From Hymenobacter perfusus (GTDB lineage: Bacteria > Bacteroidota > Bacteroidia > Cytophagales > Hymenobacteraceae), in assembly GCF_003944765.1 (NCBI RefSeq), contig NZ_RWIU01000001.1, forward strand, positions 1,054,001-1,118,000: DNA of 64,000 bases, in the 5' to 3' direction. How positions within the stretch are numbered: position 1 is the stretch's first letter; each line of letters starts with the position of its first letter. Below the pieces are notes generated by a model that searched no databases, was not told the origin of the DNA, and saw only the letters and a list, made by a program, of their open reading frames with translations. Shown here in pieces: positions 22,733 to 31,584 of the stretch. Both the position numbers and the translations under genes were made by a program.

Positions 22733-24367
22733 TTACTTACCGGGGGTAGTAGTACCTACTGAAGGCGAGGGAGCCGGCGCATCAGGCCCCGGCCGGCGGA
22801 TGGAAATCAGCTGGCGGGTATTGGTGATGCCTACCGTGAGGCTGAGGTAATAGTCGCCGGCTGGCAGAGCCGTGAAATCCAGTGTCTGGTGATGGGCCCC
22901 GGCGGGCTGCTTACGGTAGTCGGACACGCGCACGGCCACGCCGTTCTGGTTATAGAGCACCCAGCCCAATGGCTTGGCTTCCGGCAGCGTGTAGGCCATC
23001 TGGAGCACCCCGTTGGATGGGTTAGGGTACACGCTCATCTTGTTGTCGCCCACGCTGGGAGCGTTAGCCGCAGCGGCCGGCATTTTTTCTTCAACTTCCT
23101 TTACTGCAACCAGCTTCCACTGCTGGTTCGGCTCGCCGGTGTAGCGCTGCTGCTGCAGGCCGCCGTCCAGCGTGTCGCCATAAGTCAGCACCTTTTTACG
23201 GACGTGGTGCGGCGTGAGCTTGTAGTATCCTTTGTCGGCTTCCTCAATTTTCCACCGCTGATTGTACCCGCTGTAGTAGGTCCACACGCTGAGCGGAGCA
23301 CCGTTGGAGGTGGAGCTGCCCAATACCTCCAGCACCTTATTGCTACCAGGTAGTACCAATCGGTACAACCCTTCTCCGGCCGGCTCGATGCGCCATTGGG
23401 GAGCAACATCCTTCTGGCCGGCAGCCTCGGCGGCCAGTTGCTCGGCGCGGGTAGCGGGGCGGCTCTGCTCTACCTTCAACGGCTGGCCCGTAGAGCGCAC
23501 CGAGAGGGTATACAAACCCGATAAATCGGCGGGGGGTGTGGGTTCGGGCTCAGCTTCTTTAACCGGCTTCGGGGGCTTGGGAGCCTTCACTACTTTCTCG
23601 GCAGCTTTGGGCGCGGCCTGCGCCACCGCTTTAGGCGCAGGTTTGGCCGGCACTGCCGCCGGCTTGGCCACTGGCTTAGCGGCGGCAGCGGGCTTGGCAG
23701 CCGTAGTGGCGGCCGATTTAGCAGCTATACCAGCCGCCGTGGGCGTCGGAACGGCTTTGGCCTTGGCTACCGGTGGCGGGCCGGCGGGGTCGCGCGTGAG
23801 CGGGGAGCCCAGCGGGTAGAGGTTGCCCGTGGGAATAAGCTGCGGCGACTGGCCGGGGCCGGCCCACTGCAGCTGAATACCGGCGTTACCCTCGGCATCG
23901 TTATACTCCAGCTTGATGGTAACTTTCTCGCCGGCCGCCAGCGTCACCGTGGGGTCGTCCACGTTGGTGGGCTTGCGGCCGTCCCAGGTGTCGAGCACTT
24001 TTTTGCCGTTTACCCACAGGCGCACTTCATCGGTTGTGGCCGCCACGAAGCGGTAGCGGCCGGTGCCGGGCGCGGCCAGCAGGCCTTCCCAGCGCACCGA
24101 AAAGTTATCGACGGGCAGTTCCGGCGCGGGTGCCGCCGCGCCCCAGCGGAAATCCACCACGGCATCCTGCCGCTTCAGTACGGGCGCCCCGGCCAGCGAG
24201 CCATTATTGAAGTAGGAAGCCGTGAGGCCCATTCCCCAGCCCTGCACCGGCAAGCTGGCTACGGGTCGCGCCGGAAACAGCTCCGTGGCTGCCGCCGAAA
24301 CCCCGGTGGCTTGCAACTCGCCGGTCAGGCTCAGCCCCAGAACGGAGCACAAAAGTAAATATCGCAC
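22733..24367 (-). CDS. Secreted PA14 / ricin-type lectin protein with type IX sorting domain
   Basis: This 544-residue protein has a signal peptide (MRYLLLCSVLGLSL). It has a PA14 domain (about 45-185: GLTASYFNNGSLAG ... WVNGKKVLDTWDG ... GIQLQWAGPGQ), a long Ala/Lys/Pro linker (about 205-290), a ricin B-like lectin domain (about 295-440, with repeated QRWKIE and QQWKLV) and a type IX sorting domain (MSVYPNPSNGVLQMAY). A 19-residue Pro/Ser/Thr tail follows the sorting domain, which is unusual since the domain is normally terminal. It probably binds glycans at the cell surface. Confidence 0.85.
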   Translation of the reverse strand: MRYLLLCSVLGLSLTGELQATGVSAAATELFPARPVASLPVQGWGMGLTASYFNNGSLAGAPVLKRQDAVVDFRWGAAAPAPELPVDNFSVRWEGLLAAPGTGRYRFVAATTDEVRLWVNGKKVLDTWDGRKPTNVDDPTVTLAAGEKVTIKLEYNDAEGNAGIQLQWAGPGQSPQLIPTGNLYPLGSPLTRDPAGPPPVAKAKAVPTPTAAGIAAKSAATTAAKPAAAAKPVAKPAAVPAKPAPKAVAQAAPKAAEKVVKAPKPPKPVKEAEPEPTPPADLSGLYTLSVRSTGQPLKVEQSRPATRAEQLAAEAAGQKDVAPQWRIEPAGEGLYRLVLPGSNKVLEVLGSSTSNGAPLSVWTYYSGYNQRWKIEEADKGYYKLTPHHVRKKVLTYGDTLDGGLQQQRYTGEPNQQWKLVAVKEVEEKMPAAAANAPSVGDNKMSVYPNPSNGVLQMAYTLPEAKPLGWVLYNQNGVAVRVSDYRKQPAGAHHQTLDFTALPAGDYYLSLTVGITNTRQLISIRRPGPDAPAPSPSVGTTTPGK

Positions 24368-24621
24368 AGTATGAAAGGCTTTGAGTGATGAAAACAGAGC
24401 CCGTAGCAGGCAAATGAGAACCGCACAAAAAAGTAGACTCAGAGTTATATTTTCCTGATTCCACTCTGACCAATATACGCCTTTTTTTCAGCGTGTTTGG
24501 TACACTTCAGCTTCCGGAGGCAAGCCCCCGGAGCACTGAATACTACAAATTTACGCCTTCCTGCCGGCTTCTCCTGCCCTTATTTCATATTTTTGGGTTC
24601 CCTCCCCGTCTCCTTACTGCC

Positions 24622-25119
24622 ATGACCGAAGCCAGTGCCTTTCTAGCCTCTCCCCTGGGTCTGCTGGCCCTGCGGGGCACCGACGATGGGTTACGGGCCG
24701 TGCAGTTTATGAGCACGCCGGTCCCGGTCGTAACGGCGACGCCCGCGCATCAGGTGCCGGGCTGCCTGCAGGAAGCGTACCGGCAACTGCAGGCCTATTT
24801 CGAGCGGGAGCTGCGGGAATTTTCAGTGACTACCGATGTGGTAACGGGTACGGGTTTCCAGCAGCTGGTGTGGGCCACGCTGCCGGCGGTAGCCTACGGC
24901 CGCACGGCTTCCTATCTTGATATTGCCCGGCAGCTTGATAACCCGGGCGCGGTGCGGGCCGTGGGTGCGGCCAACGGGCAGAATCCGCTGGCTATCATCT
25001 GGCCCTGCCACCGCATTATCGGGGCCAACGGGCAGCTGACCGGCTACGCGGGGGGCCTCTCGCGCAAGCGGTGGCTACTAGATTTCGAGCGGCCCAGTTT
25101 GCAGACCAGCCTTTTCTAG
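24622..25119 (+). CDS. ogt: Methylated-DNA-protein-cysteine methyltransferase
   Basis: This suicide enzyme repairs O6-alkylguanine by moving the alkyl group to its own cysteine. The 165-residue protein has the acceptor Cys129 in IIWPCHRII, followed by GANGQLTGYAGGL, and the DNA-binding helix-turn-helix with VAYGRTASYLDIA. The start at 24622 (MTEASAFLASPLG) is preferred over a longer frame to 24493. It is a single gene, convergent with the next hydrolase. Confidence 0.93.
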   Translation: MTEASAFLASPLGLLALRGTDDGLRAVQFMSTPVPVVTATPAHQVPGCLQEAYRQLQAYFERELREFSVTTDVVTGTGFQQLVWATLPAVAYGRTASYLDIARQLDNPGAVRAVGAANGQNPLAIIWPCHRIIGANGQLTGYAGGLSRKRWLLDFERPSLQTSLF

Positions 25120-25165
25120 CTCGTTTTAGCGCGCCGGGTTGTGGGCTGGCACCACCGTTAAGCTG

Positions 25166-26053
25166 TTATTCGGCTCGTTGGCCCACCAGAACCAGCAATT
25201 GCTGGTACACGATGTTGTGTTGCCAGTACAGCTGCAGCACCATCGGAATGTGCTTTTTGCCGGGCAGCACGGTGTAGCGCGGCGAGTGGCCCAACGCTGT
25301 CAGCCGCTGCCGGAACCGGGCACTACTGCTGCTGATGGACGGGTACGTTTCACCCCCAATAAGCATTACCATGGGCGGAGTATGCGCCGTGAGGTGATAC
25401 AGGGCAGAAGTCTGCTGCCAGCCGGCCGGATCTTTGCCGAAAGGCACCAGATACTGCGCATCGTTGGGGTACTGCATCCGTCGCAGGTAGTCGTACATAT
25501 CCAGTCCGGCAGGGTCGTCGAGCACAGCACCGCGCACCGGATTCCGGGCCAGGCCGCGGCGCTGAAACAGGGCATCATCGGCCGCCAGCAGCGCCGCCAG
25601 CCCGCCCCCGGCTGAGTGGCCCATCACGAATATCCGCTGCGGGTCGCCGCCAAACTCCCGAATGTGCTCGGTGGTCCAGATAACGGCCCGGGCGCAGTCA
25701 TCGGCCATTTGCGGCACCTGCACCTGCGGCGCCAAGCGGTAGTTGAGGATAACGGCCACCACGCCCTGCTTGGCCAAACGGCGACCGATGAAGGAATAAA
25801 ACTCTTTGCTGCCACTATCCCAGTTGCCGCCGTGAATGAAAACCACCACCGGCCGCAAAGCCGGAGCGGCTTCTTTCGGGGCGTATACATCCAGCTGGTG
25901 CCGCTTGGGGTGGTAGGCAGAATCGGTGGCGGGTACGTACCGGATATCGGCCGTACGGCGGCTGGGACGGGCTACAGCGTACTCGGTAGCACCTGCCAGC
26001 AGCAACAGGCCGATCAGCAGCGCGGGCAGTAGCCGCCAGAACAAAAAACGCAT
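25166..26053 (-). CDS. Secreted/membrane-anchored alpha/beta hydrolase (esterase-like)
   Basis: This 295-residue protein has an N-terminal hydrophobic signal or anchor (8-25). It then has a hormone-sensitive-lipase-like fold: oxyanion motif FIHGGNWDSG near 73-82 and nucleophile elbow VMGHSAGGG with Ser147. The Asp and His of the triad are probably in the C-terminal third (LIGGETYPS and PGKKHIPM). The substrate is unknown, a short-chain ester or peptide is possible. It is convergent with ogt and divergent from the TPR gene. Confidence 0.85.
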   Translation of the reverse strand: MRFLFWRLLPALLIGLLLLAGATEYAVARPSRRTADIRYVPATDSAYHPKRHQLDVYAPKEAAPALRPVVVFIHGGNWDSGSKEFYSFIGRRLAKQGVVAVILNYRLAPQVQVPQMADDCARAVIWTTEHIREFGGDPQRIFVMGHSAGGGLAALLAADDALFQRRGLARNPVRGAVLDDPAGLDMYDYLRRMQYPNDAQYLVPFGKDPAGWQQTSALYHLTAHTPPMVMLIGGETYPSISSSSARFRQRLTALGHSPRYTVLPGKKHIPMVLQLYWQHNIVYQQLLVLVGQRAE

Positions 26054-26174
26054 CAGGGAGAGAAAGAAGGCGAGAAAACGGAAGGTACGGCCCCATTTTA
26101 CTAATGGATTGCGGCATTTGGCGGGTTAGGGCCTCTGCAATGGCCGGCCAGCAGGCAGGTTGCGGCAGCCTTTT

Positions 26175-26182
26175 TATCTTTG
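26175..26182 (+). promoter_or_regulatory. Bacteroidota -7 box for the TPR gene
   Basis: TATCTTTG is an exact match, 48 bases before the ATG at 26231. No -33 TTTG at the expected distance. Confidence 0.5.
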
Positions 26183-26230
26183 ACAATTGACACCCTGTCA
26201 ATTTTTGCCCTCTTTGTTCGTTACGATTGT

Positions 26231-26944
26231 ATGAAATCCACTTTTCTGCTGGCGGCGGCCCTACTCCTGTGGGGCGCGGCTCCGGCCCAGGCCCAGCGCA
26301 AAGCCAAGAATACCGCCACCGAAATACCCCTGGCTACCCGGCGGCTGCAACCACTGTTCGGAGGTCTCACCCCGACCCAGGCGGAGGAGTTGCTCGGGGC
26401 TCCCTTCGTCACCAAGCTGAGCAACAGCTTTGCCTCGCGGGCCGAAGCCAGCCGCTTCTTCAGCACCAAAGGCTACGAATACCTGTCGGAAAGCCAGACT
26501 GATACGGCAGCCTACCGCTTCAACTTGGCCTGGGTACTCGACTCTAACAACGCCGACGCCTACCACGGCCTGGGCATCGTGGCCAGCAGTGCCGCTACCC
26601 CGGACCAGTCCATTGACCTGCTGACCAAGGGTCTGACGCTGACGCCTGCCAACTCGGCCCTGCTCAGCGACCTGGGCGCTACCTATCTGATCCGGTACCA
26701 GCAAACCAAGAAGAAAAAAGACCTGACTACGGGCACCGAGCTGCTGGAAAAAGCCACCGCCCAGGATGCCACCAACGCCGCCGGCTGGCAGCAGTTGGCC
26801 CGCGCCTATTACTACCAGGAGAAATATCCGCAAGCTTGGGAAGCCGTGCATAAAGGCCAGACCAGCAACCTGGCTTCTCTCGATTTCGAGCTGATCAGTG
26901 ACCTGAAAGCCAAGCTGCCGGATCCGCAGGGAACCTTCAAATAA
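26231..26944 (+). CDS. Secreted TPR-repeat protein
   Basis: This 237-residue protein has a signal peptide (MKSTFLLAAALLLWGAAPAQAQ) and TPR-like helical repeats over about 85-200 (YRFNLAWVLDSNNADAYHGL, then LTKGLTLTPANSALLSDLG and the WQQLARAYYYQEKYPQAWE repeat). Such proteins act as scaffolds in the periplasm. The beta-barrel gene follows after 80 bases on the same strand and may be co-transcribed, but no direct link is visible. Confidence 0.8.
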   Translation: MKSTFLLAAALLLWGAAPAQAQRKAKNTATEIPLATRRLQPLFGGLTPTQAEELLGAPFVTKLSNSFASRAEASRFFSTKGYEYLSESQTDTAAYRFNLAWVLDSNNADAYHGLGIVASSAATPDQSIDLLTKGLTLTPANSALLSDLGATYLIRYQQTKKKKDLTTGTELLEKATAQDATNAAGWQQLARAYYYQEKYPQAWEAVHKGQTSNLASLDFELISDLKAKLPDPQGTFK

Positions 26945-27024
26945 GGCGGACTCCCGATCTGCCGGGCAACACCCTGAGGCGCGGCCGCGTATGTCGGGGC
27001 TTCACCACCTATTGCTTCTACTGC

Positions 27025-27783
27025 GTGAATTTTCGTCCTCTCCTGCCTGCCTTCCTATTGCTTTCCGTGGCCGCGGCCCATTCTGCGCAGGCGCAGGATG
27101 CCGGCCCCGAACGCCGCCGCCGCCACTACGACGGCCAGGCCCGGGCCTTTTACCGAGGGCCGGTGCGGTTTACGGTGGGTGGCGGCGTAGGCTACTACAA
27201 CGGCGACCTGACCAGCAGCCTCGGCGACCAGTTCATCGGGCCCAGCTTCACGGGTGGCATTCAGTATCAGACGCATCCGCACTGGCAGGTGGGCGGCGAG
27301 GTTTCCTACATCCGGCTGGGGGCGAAGGACTATCTGCTGGATCGGGGCCTGGCGTTTCAGGGCCATAATGTGGCGGGTATTGCCTTCGTACGCTGGGAAC
27401 CGCTGCACGATGAAGGTGCCTACGCCGCGCCACGTAAGCCGGCATCCATCATCAAACCCTACCTGAAAGCGGGCGGCGGACTGGTACTGTACAGCCCCAA
27501 GGCCTTTCGGGGCACTGAGCGGCCCAACGGAAATGCCAGCACCAATTACCTGTCGGCGGAGCGGAATGATTACCCGGCCCTGGCCCTTACGTTGCCCGTA
27601 GGTGTGGGCTTCACAGTGCGCCTCACGCCCAAGCTCGGCGCCTCGCTGGAAGGCACCTACTCCTTCACTACCACCGACCAACTCGACGACATCAGTACTG
27701 TTTCGGGGCGCTCAGCATCTTCCCTGAACGATGGCTTCGGCCAACTGGAGCTGAAGCTGGAATATGCGCCTTGGGGCCGATAA
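27025..27783 (+). CDS. Outer-membrane beta-barrel protein
   Basis: This 252-residue protein has a signal peptide (MNFRPLLPAFLLLSVAAAHSAQAQ) and alternating hydrophobic/polar strands ending in an aromatic-rich strand, the pattern of small outer-membrane barrels (FTVGGGVGYYNGDLTSSLG, WQVGGEVSYIRLG, GVGFTVRLTPKLGASLEG). The start is GTG at 27025; there is no ATG that keeps the signal peptide. A Rho-independent terminator follows 20 bases after the stop. The function is unknown. Confidence 0.8.
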   Translation: MNFRPLLPAFLLLSVAAAHSAQAQDAGPERRRRHYDGQARAFYRGPVRFTVGGGVGYYNGDLTSSLGDQFIGPSFTGGIQYQTHPHWQVGGEVSYIRLGAKDYLLDRGLAFQGHNVAGIAFVRWEPLHDEGAYAAPRKPASIIKPYLKAGGGLVLYSPKAFRGTERPNGNASTNYLSAERNDYPALALTLPVGVGFTVRLTPKLGASLEGTYSFTTTDQLDDISTVSGRSASSLNDGFGQLELKLEYAPWGR

Positions 27784-27802
27784 TACCGCCGTATTCTGAC
27801 CG

Positions 27803-27832
27803 AAAAAGCCTGCCAACCGGCAGGCTTTTTTT
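27803..27832 (+). terminator. Rho-independent terminator
   Basis: GCCTGCC (27808-27814) and GGCAGGC (27819-27825) form the stem with loop AACC; five A precede and seven T follow, so it can work on both strands. Confidence 0.88.
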
Positions 27833-27881
27833 GTAAACAGGTTAACCAAGATCAGACCTTCCTACACCAACGGAAAAACAC

Positions 27882-27911
27882 AAAAGGGCCCGCCAGTTGG
27901 CGGGCCCTTTT
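27882..27911 (-). terminator. Terminator of the M4 protease gene
   Basis: AAAAGGGCCCGCC (27882-27894) pairs with GGCGGGCCCTTTT (27899-27911); it follows the minus-strand M4 gene by 25 bases. Confidence 0.85.
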
Positions 27912-27936
27912 GGTATGGTTTCGGCAACAGGTCCGA

Positions 27937-30411
27937 CTATTCTTTCACGAACTTCTCGTGGAAGGATTTCTGGCCGTCGCTCACGGTCAGCAGGTAGATG
28001 CCTTTGGCGAGGCCGGCAACGTGGAGCTGGCCGTTCTCGAAGCGGGCGTTGCTCACGCGGGCACCGCGCAGATCAGTTACCGTAGCCGATACCACCGGAG
28101 CCTTGCTGGCCAAAGCAATGTTCAGCACATCAGCCGCAGGGTTTGGGAACACCGTAATAGCTTTCTCAATCGAGTTGCTGAGCGAGGAGCCGCCCGTGAG
28201 GCTGGCCACACCGGCCGGAGCCAAGGCCGCGCCGCCCGTGATGTTGACGGTGTAGTCTTCAGTTTCGCCGTAGCTGTAGCTGTTGCAGCTGGCAGTAGCC
28301 GAAGCGTCGCTCAGCACCACGCGCAGGCGGGTAGCTCCCGACTTGGCCGTGGTGGGTACCGTGAAGGTGCCCGTAAGCGTACCAGCACTGGCCGATGAGC
28401 CCGTCACGATGGTTTCGCCTGCGTCCAGGAAGTCACCGTCCTGGTTGTAGTCGATGTAGATGTCCCAGTACTCGGTGTAGGCCGTGGAGGCGAAGCCGGC
28501 CGAGAAACTGATGGTTTGCGAAGAACCGGCGGCAATGGAGGTAGAAGTAGCCGTGCCGTTGTAGTAACCGGCGTCAGCAGCCGAGGTGCGGGCAATGGTG
28601 CCCAGCTTCACGTAGTCGATCCACTCGTAGGCGGTGCTGGTGCCTTTCGAAGCGCAATAAGTTACTGTGGTAGGAGGAGGCGTAGTGCCACCACCGGCCG
28701 CAGCACCCACGCCTACGGCATACCAGGCGTTGGTAACGGCCGTTACCTGCGCCGAACCGGCTCCGTAGAGGTCGGTAGCCGCCGAAATGGAGGCCGTACG
28801 AGCGTTAGCATAGGTGGAAGAAGCCGTCAGGTACACGCTTTCGGTGCGGTAGGCAATTTTGGCCGCCGCATCAATGCCCGAGCCTGTTACCGAGTAGGCG
28901 CTACCGATGTCGTTGGTACCCGATCCGCCCTGGCTCAGCAGGTAGAACCAGAAGTTGAGCACGCCCGAGTTGGTGTGTACTCCGCCGTAGTCGTTGGCCT
29001 GGGTAGGCGAAGTAGTGGTGGCGCGCCAGTTGGTGCCTTTGTAGGTATCGGGCTGGCCGTAGGCGTTGGGGTTGCTCATGGAGCGCAGTGCCCCACCGGC
29101 TTTCATGATTTCCTCGCCGATAAGCCAGGTGCTTTTGCCGGTAAGGCCGTAAGTGCTCACGGCACGGGCTTCCACGCAGGCCCCCCAGATGTCGGAGAAG
29201 CCTTCATTCATAGCCCCCGATTCGTTCTGATACGTCAGGTTAGCGGTTTTCTCGCACACGGCATGGCCGATTTCGTGGCCGCACACGTCCATGGCCGTGA
29301 GGGGCTTGAATGTGCTGGCCCCGTCGCCGTAGGTCATCACCGAGCCGTTCCAGTAGGCGTTTTCGTAGCCGGCACCGCCGGGCACGTCATCAAAATGCAC
29401 GTAGCTCTTGATTTTGGCCCCGGCGTTGTCGAAGGAGTTGCGGTTGTGTACCAGCTTCCAGTAATCGTAGGTGGCCTGAGCACCAAAGTGGGCGTCGCCG
29501 GCTATGTTATCGAAGTTGGCATTGTTGTATTCCGCGGCCGTCCAGTTGTTGTCGGCGTCGATGAAGTCGGTAGCCGAGGTGTAGCTGTTGCCCTTCTTGC
29601 AGTTATAAGTTTCAATGCCCAGGCCGCGGGTGTACTCCCGCAGCCGGTAGCCACCGGTGGTGGTTTCGGTGGCAAACGAGCGGGTGCCGTTGTAGGCCGT
29701 GGCAAACGTGGCCGTAGCGCCGGCGTGCTTGATGATGTTATCCTGCCCTACGATTTCGCCCGAATGGGCATCCACGTAGATATAGGCGCGGCTCAGGGGG
29801 GCTTTGGCGTACACGTTGAACTTCCAGGCCAGCGTGGGCTTACCCAGCTGGCGCGTGCTCCGCTCGTTGCGCATTACCACCAGCTCGCCCTGGGGCTTGT
29901 AGGTGGCGGCGGGGTTGTTTTCCTGCTGCTTCAGGCCGGCCTCCTCCTGGGCGTCCTGCCACATGTAGGTTTTGGCGCCCACAAAAGCCACGGCCCGCTC
30001 CAAGGCCGCCTTGGCGTCCAGGGAAGGTGTGATATTAAGACCGCGTACCCGCTCAAACTGGCCGCTGATGCTTTCCACGTTGCCCTGACGGGCGTGTACC
30101 GAGTAGGTGGCGTGCTCTACTTTGATGCCTTTGTAGTACTGTTGGTATTTCTCGTGCACGAAACCCAACTGGTCGGCTTCCGTTTTGGCTTGCACCATCT
30201 GGTCGTCGGAGGTCAGTTCCAGTTGCTCCTTCAGCACCGTGCGGGCTTCGCTGAGCTTGTAGGCAGTGCCGGCCGCGCGGAACTTCACCAGGTATGGGGT
30301 CCCGTTATCGTTGAGGTCTTTGGTCTGAACCCGGGAGAAATCCTGGGCGAGGGCCGTGGAGGTAAGGCCACCGAGCAGCAACAGCGTGGCTGCGGAGTAC
30401 TTGTTGATCAT
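27937..30411 (-). CDS. Secreted M4 (thermolysin-type) metalloprotease with GEVED and type IX sorting domains
   Basis: This 824-residue exoprotease is built of a signal peptide (1-22), an FTP/PepSY propeptide (about 60-225), an M4 catalytic domain with zinc motif HEIGH (His379, Glu380, His383) and third ligand Glu403 in NEGFSD, a GEVED domain (about 590-730, ending GETEDYTVNI) and a C-terminal type IX sorting domain (ITVFPNPAADVLNIAL ... KFVKE). It is secreted across the outer membrane by the T9SS after export by Sec. It degrades extracellular protein for nutrition. It has its own terminator and an AT-rich upstream region. Confidence 0.95.
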   Translation of the reverse strand: MINKYSAATLLLLGGLTSTALAQDFSRVQTKDLNDNGTPYLVKFRAAGTAYKLSEARTVLKEQLELTSDDQMVQAKTEADQLGFVHEKYQQYYKGIKVEHATYSVHARQGNVESISGQFERVRGLNITPSLDAKAALERAVAFVGAKTYMWQDAQEEAGLKQQENNPAATYKPQGELVVMRNERSTRQLGKPTLAWKFNVYAKAPLSRAYIYVDAHSGEIVGQDNIIKHAGATATFATAYNGTRSFATETTTGGYRLREYTRGLGIETYNCKKGNSYTSATDFIDADNNWTAAEYNNANFDNIAGDAHFGAQATYDYWKLVHNRNSFDNAGAKIKSYVHFDDVPGGAGYENAYWNGSVMTYGDGASTFKPLTAMDVCGHEIGHAVCEKTANLTYQNESGAMNEGFSDIWGACVEARAVSTYGLTGKSTWLIGEEIMKAGGALRSMSNPNAYGQPDTYKGTNWRATTTSPTQANDYGGVHTNSGVLNFWFYLLSQGGSGTNDIGSAYSVTGSGIDAAAKIAYRTESVYLTASSTYANARTASISAATDLYGAGSAQVTAVTNAWYAVGVGAAAGGGTTPPPTTVTYCASKGTSTAYEWIDYVKLGTIARTSAADAGYYNGTATSTSIAAGSSQTISFSAGFASTAYTEYWDIYIDYNQDGDFLDAGETIVTGSSASAGTLTGTFTVPTTAKSGATRLRVVLSDASATASCNSYSYGETEDYTVNITGGAALAPAGVASLTGGSSLSNSIEKAITVFPNPAADVLNIALASKAPVVSATVTDLRGARVSNARFENGQLHVAGLAKGIYLLTVSDGQKSFHEKFVKE

Positions 30412-30661
30412 ACAGTGTGGTTGTGGGGGAGTGAAATTGGACCGTAGCGCGAGCAGCTTTTCAACCAGCTAAGCGACTTTATGAAATCTAATTTAATTTA
30501 TTTTTAATCAAATAGGCTATTCATTGATAAATTTATCAGTTAAAGCCGCTTTACTATACAACATTTATAAAAATACATGAGTTTCGATCCGTATATCGAA
30601 TTATCTGTCAATCAATTCATTAAGCTATTTTTAATCTGAATACTCTCCCGACCCTCACCCA
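30412..30661. other. AT-rich intergenic region between divergent genes
   Basis: This 250-base spacer between the M4 protease and an SDR gene is markedly more AT-rich than its surroundings. It must hold two divergent promoters, but I find no exact TAnnTTTG box; it may bind nucleoid proteins or activators. Confidence 0.5.
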
Positions 30662-31498
30662 ATGTCTACTCAGCAACCACAAAATTTTAAACATTCCAAG
30701 ACGCACTTCATGCAATCTTCACCTTCTGAGTATCAAAAACGCTGGACGCTTCAGGGCCAGACGGCCTTAGTAACAGGGGCTTCCAAAGGAATTGGAGCGG
30801 CCGTAGCCGAGGAATTGCTGCACCTGGGCGCAACGGTAATAGCCGTAGCCCGCACGGCCCCGGAACTGGAGCAGCAAGTGGCGCAGTGGCAGCAGCAGGG
30901 CCTGCCCGCCCACGCCCTAACCGCCGACCTGAGCACCCCGGAGGGCCGGGCGAAGGTGACGGCGGAAATAGCAGCGCGCTGGCCGCAGCTGCATATTCTG
31001 GTCAATAACGTGGGCACCAATATTCGGAAGCCCACCGTGGAATATACTTCGGAGGAATACCGCTACCTGCTGGCTACCAACCTCGATTCGGCCTGGGAGC
31101 TGAGCCGGAGCGTGCAGCCCTTGCTGGCGGCGGCCGGCAGCAGCAGCATCGTGAATATCTCCTCGGTAGCCGGCTTAGTGCACGTGCGCACCGGCTCCAT
31201 CTACGGCATGACGAAGGCGGCTATGGTACAGCTTACGCGTAATCTGGCGGTGGAATGGGCCGGGCAGGGTATTCGGGTAAACTGCGTGGCGCCGTGGTAC
31301 ATCCGCACGCCTCTGGCCGCCACGGTGCTTCAGAACGAGGTCTTCCTGGCGGAAGTGCTCAGCCGGACGCCGCTGCGGCGCATCGGGGAGCCGGCGGAAG
31401 TAGCGGCGGCCGTGGCATTTTTGTGTCTGCCCGCCGCCGCCTACATCACCGGCCAGACCTTGAGCGTGGACGGCGGTTTCACGGTAAATGGGTTCTAA
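30662..31498 (+). CDS. Short-chain dehydrogenase/reductase (tropinone-reductase-like)
   Basis: This 278-residue SDR has the NAD(P)-binding TGASKGIG at about 36-43, NNVG (the NNAG site) and the catalytic Tyr/Lys in [10 protein letters not shown] with Ser upstream in IVNISSVAG. The C-terminal [19 protein letters not shown] is typical of classical SDRs. The N-terminus has about 25 extra polar residues ([16 protein letters not shown]); an ATG at 30710 would remove part of them. The substrate is unknown. A class B hairpin begins 3 bases after its stop. Confidence 0.88.
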   Translation: MSTQQPQNFKHSKTHFMQSSPSEYQKRWTLQGQTALVTGASKGIGAAVAEELLHLGATVIAVARTAPELEQQVAQWQQQGLPAHALTADLSTPEGRAKVTAEIAARWPQLHILVNNVGTNIRKPTVEYTSEEYRYLLATNLDSAWELSRSVQPLLAAAGSSSIVNISSVAGLVHVRTGSIYGMTKAAMVQLTRNLAVEWAGQGIRVNCVAPWYIRTPLAATVLQNEVFLAEVLSRTPLRRIGEPAEVAAAVAFLCLPAAAYITGQTLSVDGGFTVNGF

Positions 31499-31501
31499 AA
31501 G

Positions 31502-31584
31502 GTGAGATAGTGAAATGGTGAGTTGACGTTCAATCCGCGCAAGTGGCGCAAGTAGAACGTCAACTCACCATTTCACTATCTCAC
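31502..31584. repeat. Class B hairpin joining convergent genes
   Basis: The arms at 31502-31531 and 31555-31584 are perfectly complementary over 30 bp (words GTGAGATAGTGAAATGGTGA and GTTGACGTTC), with a 23-base loop. The outer end of the right arm continues with another TAGTGAAAT word and contains the stop codon of the minus-strand ATP-grasp gene. Confidence 0.9.

Noticed and set aside
28516..30447. 643-codon open frame on the plus strand opposite the M4 protease gene
   Set aside because: Antisense shadow in GC-rich DNA; the minus strand encodes a complete recognised protease with catalytic motifs.
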